A DNA stretch of 5,498 nucleotides from Burkholderiales bacterium (GTDB lineage Bacteria; Pseudomonadota; Gammaproteobacteria; Burkholderiales; Burkholderiaceae_A), in NCBI GenBank assembly GCA_030834045.1, contig JAURFZ010000098.1, positions 1 to 5,498 of the forward strand. Reading direction: 5' to 3'. This document shows, piece after piece, positions 1-5,498 of the stretch. Position 1 is the first letter of the stretch. Each line of letters opens with the position of its first letter. Below the pieces are notes generated by a model that worked only from the letters and a program-made list of their open reading frames with translations, did no database searches and was not told the origin of the DNA. The translations under genes were made by a program, and so were the position numbers.

Positions 1-2
1 TT

Positions 3-2741
3 GCTGAGCCAGGCCTGACAAGCCTCGATGCGGTGAGCCTTCAGGTCTGGCTGGCCGAACTGTTAAGCCGGGGCATTGAGCATGTCTGCCTGGAGGCAAG
101 TTCGATTGGCATTGTGAGTCACAGGCTCACGGGCTGCTCCATTCGGGCTGCTGGCCTTACAAGTTTCGGTCATGATCACCTGGACTTTCATGGAAACCTG
201 CAGGCCTATGCCGAGGCGAAGGCCATGTTGTTTGAAGCACCTGGGCTTAGCCATTCGATTCTTGCCGAGCCCATTGCGGGTCAAGAGCCTTTGCCAGAAG
301 TCATTCGTCAGACCGCTGCAAGCGCTGTAGGCTTTCTCAGCGTTGCCGTCCAATCCTTTGAGCGCCCAGTGCCACTGCTGTCGGCTGGCCTGTCAAATGG
401 CCCAGAGGCTCAGTTACGGCTTTTAACGCGATCGAGCGCCCCAGGCCTGCTGCAGGTCGGACTTCAAATGGCCAACGCAGGCCCTGACTTGGCGGCGGCC
501 GTTTTCAAAGACTTCCCCTTGCCCGGCCTGCACAACCTTCAGAATGCCGCCGTGGTTACGGGGCTGCTGCATGCCCATGGTTATGCACCTGACCAGTTAC
601 TTCATGCATTGAATCGTTTTGTTCTTCCCGAAGGCCGCCTGCAGAGACTTGAGCCTTTTAAAGGTAAAGCCGTGTCGCCCGAGCGTGCCAGCCTTTCAAG
701 GCCCACCGTATGGGTTGATTTTGCGCATACGGCCGACGCCCTTGAGCAGGTGCTTCGTGCCCTACGGCCCCTGGCAAGCGCCTCAAAGGGAGAGCTTATT
801 GTTGTCTTTGGCTGTGGGGGCGACCGCGATGCTGCCAAACGGCCGCTCATGGCAAAGGCCGCTTATGCGGGCGCAAGCCAACTGGTGATTACATCGGACA
901 ATCCACGAACCGAAGTGCCCGAGAGCATCATCGACCAGATTCTTGAAGGCTTAGAGCCTGAGCAGCGGGTGCATGTTCTGGTTGAGCCCGAACGCAGGCT
1001 TGCCATTGCCAAGGCCATCGATCTTGCGGGCCCAGCAGACCATGTGCTGATTGCAGGAAAGGGCCACGAGACCTACCAGGAAATTCAGGGGGTTCGCCTT
1101 CCCTTTGACGATCGCCAGGTGGCCTTGCAGTTTCTTGAGAGTTATCGGCCCTTACCGAGCCTTGAGACCATCTGCCAGTGGCTAAAGGCCGATGGGCTGC
1201 TGGCTCTTGAGCCGGGCGATGAGAGTGCAAGGTACTCGGGCTCAAGCCAGCCCCCGGCAGACTGGCTTGAGCCTCTGGGCCCTATTTGCAGCGATAGTCG
1301 TCTGCCATGCCGGCATGGCCTTTTTGTGGCGATCAAGGGCGAGACCTACGATGGCCACGACTTTGTTGTCACGGCGCTTGAACAGGGAGCGCGGGCTGCC
1401 CTGGTTGCCGGCCTCTACCATCTGCCTGAGGGCACCAGGGCAGACCAGAGGCATCGGCTTATTAAAGTTCATGATGTGCAACAGGCCCTTACGAGCCTGT
1501 CCGGGCATTGGCGTCGCTGGTGGGCGGGCCCCTTGGCGGCAGTGCTTGGATCCAATGGCAAGACGACCGTCAAAGAAATGACGAGCCTTGCCTTGCTTGA
1601 GGCCTTTGGGCAGGGACATGTCCATGCAACACGCGGCAACCTGAATAATCACATTGGGCTGCCAATGACTCTGCTGGGACTGCGACCTCGCCATCGCGTG
1701 GCGGTGGTTGAAATTGGTATGAACCATCCCAACGAAATTCAAGAGCTCGCGCGAGCCGCCGCTCCTACGGCCGTGGTGATTACCAATGCGCAACGCGAGC
1801 ACCAGGAATTCATGCAGACCGTTGAGGCCTGCGCCAGAGAAAACGGCGCAGCTCTTGACTTCATTGAGCCCAAGGGCTTTGCCGCACTGCCTTGCGACAT
1901 AGACCATGAGCCCATCTGGGCCAGCCGCCTTCAGGCAAGAACGGATATTCAGCTGATTCGATTTGGGCTGCAGGGTCAGCCCGCAAGCACCACAGCCTGG
2001 ACCCAGCGCCCACTGGGCCGACCGAACCTGGAGCTTCGCGCAAGCGTGGGACCCGGACCGAGTCTGGCGGTTAGCCTGGTTATCGAGCGCCATGAGGAGG
2101 CGACATCGTTCTTGGCAGTGGAGACCGAGACCCTGGGCCCGGTGCGACTTCCTGCGATTGGCGAGCATTACGCTAGCAATTTTGCGGCAGCAGCAGGCCT
2201 TGCCCTCGCTATGGGGGCTGCGCCCAAGAGTCTGCAACGAGGGCTCGCCCGGTTTACGCCTGTCAACGGGCGAGGCAAGGTTCACCAGATCCTGCCCAAT
2301 GCCTGGCTTGTTGATGACAGTTACAACGCCAATCCCGACTCAGTGCTTGCTGCGGTTAAAGCCTTGGCGGGCCTTGAGGGCGCGCGCCTGATGGTGCTTG
2401 GGGATATGGGTGAGGTGGGTGATCAGGGTCCAGCCTTTCATCATGAGGTTTTGCAAAAGGCAAGTCAGGCCGGCATTGAGGAGATCTGGCTGCTCGGGGA
2501 GGCCATGACAGGCGCAGGCCACAGGCTAGGGATTGGCCGGTCGTTCGCAGATCTGCCTGCCCTGTCGGTGGCCTTACAGGATTTTTTTCAAAAGGTGCCC
2601 CCGGGGCAGCCTTCGTTAAACCTTCAGGCTCAAGGCCCGGCGCTTACCGCCTGGGTGAAGGGTTCGCGATTCATGCGACTTGAACGACTTGTTAACGGAC
2701 TCTTGAGTCACTATGCAAAGGGCCTTGCATGCTCCTGCTGA
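3..2741 (+). CDS. murE-murF: Bifunctional MurE-MurF ligase fusion (meso-DAP-adding and D-Ala-D-Ala-adding), 5' partial
   Basis: Cytoplasmic ATP-dependent ligase of peptidoglycan precursor synthesis. The MurE half joins meso-diaminopimelate to UDP-MurNAc-L-Ala-D-Glu; the MurF half joins D-Ala-D-Ala to the tripeptide. The frame is open to the left edge, so the GTG at 33 is only an internal Val codon; the residues before it (LTSLDAVSLQ) continue the MurE fold, and the MurE P-loop lies upstream of the window. Counting that GTG as residue 1, MurE shows EASSIGI (21-27), DHLDFHG (48-54), the probable carbamylated Lys (K63), GRLQR (201-205), DFAHT (229-233), KRPLM (269-273), the meso-DAP signature DNPR (289-292) and GKGHETYQ (342-349). 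MurF begins near residue 376 and shows SDSR (420-423), GETYDGHDF (436-444), P-loop GSNGKTT (506-512), TRGNLNN (533-539), EIGMNHP (560-566), NAQREHQEF (585-593), DDSYNANPDS (761-770) and GDMGEVG (790-796). Both halves look complete apart from the missing MurE N-terminus. Such fusions are known in Burkholderiales. The stop overlaps mraY by 13 bp. Confidence 0.96.
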   Translation, partial: AEPGLTSLDAVSLQVWLAELLSRGIEHVCLEASSIGIVSHRLTGCSIRAAGLTSFGHDHLDFHGNLQAYAEAKAMLFEAPGLSHSILAEPIAGQEPLPEVIRQTAASAVGFLSVAVQSFERPVPLLSAGLSNGPEAQLRLLTRSSAPGLLQVGLQMANAGPDLAAAVFKDFPLPGLHNLQNAAVVTGLLHAHGYAPDQLLHALNRFVLPEGRLQRLEPFKGKAVSPERASLSRPTVWVDFAHTADALEQVLRALRPLASASKGELIVVFGCGGDRDAAKRPLMAKAAYAGASQLVITSDNPRTEVPESIIDQILEGLEPEQRVHVLVEPERRLAIAKAIDLAGPADHVLIAGKGHETYQEIQGVRLPFDDRQVALQFLESYRPLPSLETICQWLKADGLLALEPGDESARYSGSSQPPADWLEPLGPICSDSRLPCRHGLFVAIKGETYDGHDFVVTALEQGARAALVAGLYHLPEGTRADQRHRLIKVHDVQQALTSLSGHWRRWWAGPLAAVLGSNGKTTVKEMTSLALLEAFGQGHVHATRGNLNNHIGLPMTLLGLRPRHRVAVVEIGMNHPNEIQELARAAAPTAVVITNAQREHQEFMQTVEACARENGAALDFIEPKGFAALPCDIDHEPIWASRLQARTDIQLIRFGLQGQPASTTAWTQRPLGRPNLELRASVGPGPSLAVSLVIERHEEATSFLAVETETLGPVRLPAIGEHYASNFAAAAGLALAMGAAPKSLQRGLARFTPVNGRGKVHQILPNAWLVDDSYNANPDSVLAAVKALAGLEGARLMVLGDMGEVGDQGPAFHHEVLQKASQAGIEEIWLLGEAMTGAGHRLGIGRSFADLPALSVALQDFFQKVPPGQPSLNLQAQGPALTAWVKGSRFMRLERLVNGLLSHYAKGLACSC
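1128..1290 (+). other. MurE/MurF junction and MurF N-terminal lead-in
   Basis: This in-frame stretch joins the two ligases. MurE-type sequence ends around FDDRQVALQFL, and the MurF-type N-terminal helix appears to start at LETICQWLKADG. A low-similarity segment rich in Gly, Ser, Pro and acidic residues follows, before the MurF SDSR motif. I see no stop codon, frameshift or Shine-Dalgarno sequence here. The reading frame has no ATG between about nt 846 (PLM) and nt 1578 (KEM, already past the MurF P-loop). The only nearby alternative start I saw is a GTG at 1119, without a ribosome-binding site. A full-length separate MurF is therefore unlikely, and the protein is a true fusion. The exact domain boundary is a judgement by eye. 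Confidence 0.7.
2717..2722 (+). promoter_or_regulatory. Shine-Dalgarno site of mraY
   Basis: AAAGGG lies 6 nt before the ATG at 2729, inside the end of the murF coding sequence. It supports that ATG as the mraY start and implies that ribosomes finishing murE-murF can restart on mraY. Confidence 0.65.
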
Positions 2742-3898
2742 TTTTTCAGTCGCTTGATGAATATGTTCGTGGCTTAGGGGTTTTTGGTTACATTACGCTT
2801 CGGGCTGTTCTTGCAAGCCTCACCGCGCTTTTCATCGGCCTATTTTTGGGGCCTCGGGTGATTCGAAGCCTTACTCGTCTAAAAATTGGTCAGTCGGTGC
2901 GTGAGGACGGACCTCAGACTCACCTGGTTAAGGCGGGTACGCCAACCATGGGAGGGGCACTTATTCTCTTGTCGATTGGCGTGACCACACTGCTCTGGGC
3001 CGACCTGTCAAACAGGTTTGTCTGGGCTGCTTTACTGGTGACCTTGGGGCTCGGTGCGGTTGGCTGGGTGGATGACTACAAGAAGGTGGTTCATCGAAAC
3101 CCCAAAGGGCTTTCCGCGCGCACCAAATTTTTCTGGCAGTCGCTTATTGGCCTGGTCTCGGCGTTCTACCTTGCCTTTGCCGTGTCGGCCTCCTCGGGCA
3201 CCGAGGCCTGGGCCCTGTTTGAACACTGGTGGTCCAACGGTCTTTTCTACACCCTGCCATCTCAGGCTGACCTCATTGTTCCCTTCTTCAAAAGCGTGGC
3301 CTATCCTCTTGGGCTCTGGGGCTTTGTCATTCTCTCCTACTTGGTTATTGTGGGGTCAAGCAATGCCGTGAACCTTACCGATGGCCTGGATGGTCTTGCC
3401 ATCATGCCCACTGTGCTTATTGCCGGTGCCCTGGGTGTCTTTGCCTATGTGGCCGGCAACGCAGTCTTTTCGAAATACCTTCTGCTGCCATTTATTCCTG
3501 GTGCCGGTGAACTGACAGTCTTCTGTGCCGCCTTGGTGGGTGCCGGACTTGCCTTCTTATGGTTTAACGCCTACCCAGCTCAGGTCTTTATGGGCGATGT
3601 CGGCGCCCTTGCCCTTGGTGGTGCTCTGGGGGTCGTTGCTATTGTGGTTCGTCAGGAAATCGTGCTGTTCATTATGGGAGGCGTCTTTGTAGTCGAGACG
3701 CTTTCGGTCATGTTGCAGGTGGCCTACTTTAAATACACCCGGTTTCGCTATGGCGAAGGCCGACGCATTTTTCTCATGGCTCCTCTGCACCATCACTATG
3801 AGCAAAAGGGCTGGAAAGAGACCCAGGTGGTTGTGCGCTTCTGGATCATCACCATGATGCTTGTTCTTGCCGGGCTTGCCACCCTGAAGATTCGATAG
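2729..3898 (+). CDS. mraY: Phospho-N-acetylmuramoyl-pentapeptide-transferase (MraY, lipid I synthase)
   Basis: Polytopic inner-membrane enzyme that transfers phospho-MurNAc-pentapeptide from UDP to undecaprenyl phosphate, giving lipid I and UMP. The 389-residue product has about ten hydrophobic segments and the family motifs in order: TPTMGG (71-76), the double aspartate in WVDD (D115, D116) followed by NPKGLSAR, NAVNLTDGLDG (212-222), FLWFNAYPA (276-284), FMGDVG with D290 (287-292), and the cytoplasmic PLHHHYE loop (H354-H356). D115/D116, D290 and the His triplet match the Mg2+ and catalytic residues known in MraY. It is longer than the 360-residue E. coli enzyme because of an extra segment around 152-182 and a slightly longer stretch before RRIF (about 336-347); I recall both from Burkholderia-type MraY. 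It starts at an ATG with a good ribosome-binding site, 13 bp inside murF, and ends 3 bp before murD. Identification is essentially certain. Confidence 0.98.
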   Translation: MLLLIFQSLDEYVRGLGVFGYITLRAVLASLTALFIGLFLGPRVIRSLTRLKIGQSVREDGPQTHLVKAGTPTMGGALILLSIGVTTLLWADLSNRFVWAALLVTLGLGAVGWVDDYKKVVHRNPKGLSARTKFFWQSLIGLVSAFYLAFAVSASSGTEAWALFEHWWSNGLFYTLPSQADLIVPFFKSVAYPLGLWGFVILSYLVIVGSSNAVNLTDGLDGLAIMPTVLIAGALGVFAYVAGNAVFSKYLLLPFIPGAGELTVFCAALVGAGLAFLWFNAYPAQVFMGDVGALALGGALGVVAIVVRQEIVLFIMGGVFVVETLSVMLQVAYFKYTRFRYGEGRRIFLMAPLHHHYEQKGWKETQVVVRFWIITMMLVLAGLATLKIR

Positions 3899-3901
3899 CC
3901 C

Positions 3902-5452
3902 GTGAAAACTATGCAGACCGTTCAGTGGCCCTGTCCGGAGAATGGATGGCAGGGGCTGCGTGTTCTTGTGGTGGGTGCGGGAGAGTCGGGCTGCGCCATG
4001 GCCGACTGGCTGCAGCGACGGGGGGCGGAGGTTCTTGTGGTCGATAGCCGCGCACCGCAGCCCACGCCCCAGGGGCTTTCAGTCCAATGGCAGGTGGCCA
4101 CGCCCTTTCCCGCATCACTTCTTGCCGATCGCCAGATGCTCGCCCTTTCGCCGGGCCTAAGCCCACACTCCGAATGCCAGAGCCCCTTGCTTGAACTTCT
4201 GAATGCCGCGCAAGATAACGGGCTTACCGTGGTGGGAGAGCTTGACCTGTTTGACTGGGCCTTAAGTCACCTGGGCCGAATGGACAGCGCCGAGGATGAG
4301 GGCAAGACCCTTGCGCTTAACCGCCCCACTGTTGTGGCGGTGACCGGAACAAATGGCAAGACCACAACAGCAAGGCTTACCGCGCACCTGCTTCGTGCGG
4401 CCGAAATGGATGTGCAGGAGGCGGGCAACCAGGGTCCGTCGCTTTTAAGAGGGTTGCTTGAGCGTGAGGCAGTGGCACGATGGCCGCAGGTCTGGGTCGT
4501 GGAGTTGTCAAGCTTTCAGCTGGCACTTGCCCACCGGTTTTCTCCCACGGTTGCGACCGTTTTAAACCTTAGCCAGGACCATCTTGACTGGCATCCCAGC
4601 ATGCAGGACTACATGGCAGCCAAGCTTCGTGTCTTTGGCATTGGCCAGCCAAGCCCTTGTGCCATGGTCGTAAACCGAGGCGAAGGGGAGTTACTTGCGG
4701 CCATTGAAGCCTTACGGACCAAAGCCAAAATGCCGCCCATGGTGAGCTTTGGCATTGGGCCTGCTTCAAGCCACCGCCCTGGTTTTGGCCTGCTTCATCA
4801 AGGCATTGAATGGATTGCTCATTGGCCTGAAGACCCGGAGCTTAAACCTCAACGTCTCGTACCCATAGAGGCCCTGCGTATTACGGGCGGCCATAACAGC
4901 CTTAACGCAATGGCCGCCTTGGGTCTTGCCATGCAGGTCTGTCCCCAGCTCGCCGCCATGCTGCATGCCTTAACCCAGTATTGCGGAGAGCCTCATCGCA
5001 TGCAGTCGGTTGCCGAAATGGATGCGGTTGAATTCATTAACGACAGCAAGGGCACCAACACGGGCGCCACCATGGCCGCCCTTCGTGGCACTGCAGGACC
5101 CATTGCGGTCATTCTTGGGGGGCTTGGTAAGTCCCAGGATTTCTCAGGCCTGGTTAGGCTTTTGTCAGAGCGTCGTGCCTATGTAGTGACGATGGGTCAG
5201 GCCGGGCCCGAGATTGCTCGGGCCTGCGAACAGGCGGGGCTTCAGGTGCAGCTGGCCCAAAGCCTTGATGAGGCCGTGACCCATGCATGGCAGTGGGCAC
5301 GCGACTATTCCGTGCAGACTGGCGCCCGAGTCATGGTGCTTTTATCGCCTGCCTGCGCTAGCTTCGATATGTTTGATAACTACATTGACCGCGGCCATAA
5401 GTTTGAACAGGCTGTTACCCGGCTTGCTGAGCGCGAGGGCCAGGCATGCTAG
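3902..5452 (+). CDS. murD: UDP-N-acetylmuramoyl-L-alanine--D-glutamate ligase (MurD)
   Basis: Cytoplasmic ATP-dependent ligase adding D-glutamate to UDP-MurNAc-L-Ala, the step before MurE. From the GTG start the product is 516 residues (E. coli 438). Domain 1 is a Rossmann-like UDP-binding fold with GAGESG (25-30) and LSPGLSPH (82-89). A loose linker (about 124-142) leads to the ATPase domain: GTNGKTT P-loop (149-155), ELSSFQL (201-207), NLSQDHLDWH (222-231), probable carbamylated Lys K241 and GGHNSLNAMAAL (329-340). The C-terminal domain has PHRMQSV (364-370), NDSKGTN (380-386), GGLGK (406-410) and LSPACASFDMF (481-491). T385, K410 and S487 align with the known D-Glu-binding residues T321, K348 and S415 of E. 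coli; Y494 stands where E. coli has F422. The start is uncertain: GTG 3902 has only a weak upstream GAAGA, and an in-frame ATG at 3911 would remove three residues. Its stop overlaps the next gene by 7 bp. Confidence 0.97.
   Translation: MKTMQTVQWPCPENGWQGLRVLVVGAGESGCAMADWLQRRGAEVLVVDSRAPQPTPQGLSVQWQVATPFPASLLADRQMLALSPGLSPHSECQSPLLELLNAAQDNGLTVVGELDLFDWALSHLGRMDSAEDEGKTLALNRPTVVAVTGTNGKTTTARLTAHLLRAAEMDVQEAGNQGPSLLRGLLEREAVARWPQVWVVELSSFQLALAHRFSPTVATVLNLSQDHLDWHPSMQDYMAAKLRVFGIGQPSPCAMVVNRGEGELLAAIEALRTKAKMPPMVSFGIGPASSHRPGFGLLHQGIEWIAHWPEDPELKPQRLVPIEALRITGGHNSLNAMAALGLAMQVCPQLAAMLHALTQYCGEPHRMQSVAEMDAVEFINDSKGTNTGATMAALRGTAGPIAVILGGLGKSQDFSGLVRLLSERRAYVVTMGQAGPEIARACEQAGLQVQLAQSLDEAVTHAWQWARDYSVQTGARVMVLLSPACASFDMFDNYIDRGHKFEQAVTRLAEREGQAC
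5435..5439 (+). promoter_or_regulatory. Shine-Dalgarno site of the gene starting at 5446
   Basis: GAGGG lies 6 nt before the ATG at 5446, within the last codons of murD. It makes that ATG the likely start of the following gene and argues for translational coupling. Confidence 0.6.
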
Positions 5453-5498
5453 CCACAGGCACAAACCAACTGCCTTTAACGCTCGATCGTCGGTACAT
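5446..5498 (+). CDS. ftsW: Probable FtsW N-terminus (septal peptidoglycan polymerase), 3' partial
   Basis: An ATG overlapping the murD stop by 7 bp opens a frame that stays open to the right edge and encodes 17 complete residues, MLATGTNQLPLTLDRRY. This is too short for homology. The call rests on position: ftsW follows murD in the conserved dcw order of proteobacteria. A short polar cytoplasmic N-terminus before the first membrane helix also fits FtsW, the SEDS-family glycosyltransferase that polymerises septal glycan from lipid II with FtsI. The ribosome-binding site at 5435-5439 supports a real start. murG would be the less likely alternative if ftsW were missing from the cluster. Confidence 0.68.
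   Translation, partial: MLATGTNQLPLTLDRRY

Noticed and set aside
33..35. GTG at 33 as the start of murE-murF
   Set aside because: The frame is open to the left edge and the residues before it continue a typical MurE sequence (LTSLDAV). The MurE N-terminal domain and P-loop must lie upstream, so this is an internal Val codon.
1192..1581. Plus-strand out-of-frame ORF (129 codons) over the MurE/MurF junction
   Set aside because: I considered it as a possible small gene at the fusion point, but it overlaps conserved MurF sequence in another frame, has no good ribosome-binding site and shows no family features.
1242..2285. Long open frame (347 codons) on the minus strand opposite murF
   Set aside because: It lies wholly antisense to a well-conserved MurF domain, its translation is rich in Arg, Gln, Ser and Cys with no recognisable motif, and I see no convincing ribosome-binding site. 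It is best explained as a by-product of the codon bias of the sense gene.
1..5498. A hidden novel system, mobile element, RNA gene or CRISPR array
   Set aside because: Nearly every base belongs to conserved dcw genes with tight junctions. I saw no long inverted or spaced direct repeats, no tRNA- or rRNA-like sequence, and no non-coding stretch longer than 3 bases between genes.

Overview
The window is a compact, single-strand (+) stretch of a division and cell-wall (dcw) cluster with no intergenic space. In order it holds a murE-murF fusion gene (5' end outside the window), mraY, murD and the first codons of what is very probably ftsW. This is the classic dcw order (murE-murF-mraY-murD-ftsW). 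All four reading frames are intact, and no RNA gene, mobile element, CRISPR array, promoter or terminator could be supported.

The organism is most likely a betaproteobacterium of the order Burkholderiales or a close relative. Three things point there: MurE and MurF are fused in one polypeptide, a known trait of several Burkholderiales; MraY has the 389-residue length and the extra segments I recall from Burkholderia-type MraY rather than the 360 residues of E. coli; and MurD and MurF carry lineage-typical motif variants (QDHLDWH, NAQREHQEFM). DNA is moderately GC-rich, but leucine codon CTT is used at least as often as CTG in mraY, which is not what I would expect of a high-GC Burkholderia or Bordetella. 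I do not name a genus.

The products act in sequence on one pathway. MurD adds D-Glu to UDP-MurNAc-L-Ala. The MurE half adds meso-diaminopimelate, and the MurF half adds D-Ala-D-Ala to give UDP-MurNAc-pentapeptide. MraY then transfers phospho-MurNAc-pentapeptide to undecaprenyl phosphate at the inner membrane, making lipid I. FtsW, which begins at the right edge, is the septal glycan polymerase. Junctions are tight: 13-bp overlap (murEF/mraY), 3-bp gap (mraY/murD) and 7-bp overlap (murD/ftsW), so the genes are almost certainly co-transcribed and probably translationally coupled.

I found no sign of an undescribed system. The points worth a second look are the fusion, divergent motif positions in the MurE half and MurD, the uncertain murD start, and the codon usage.
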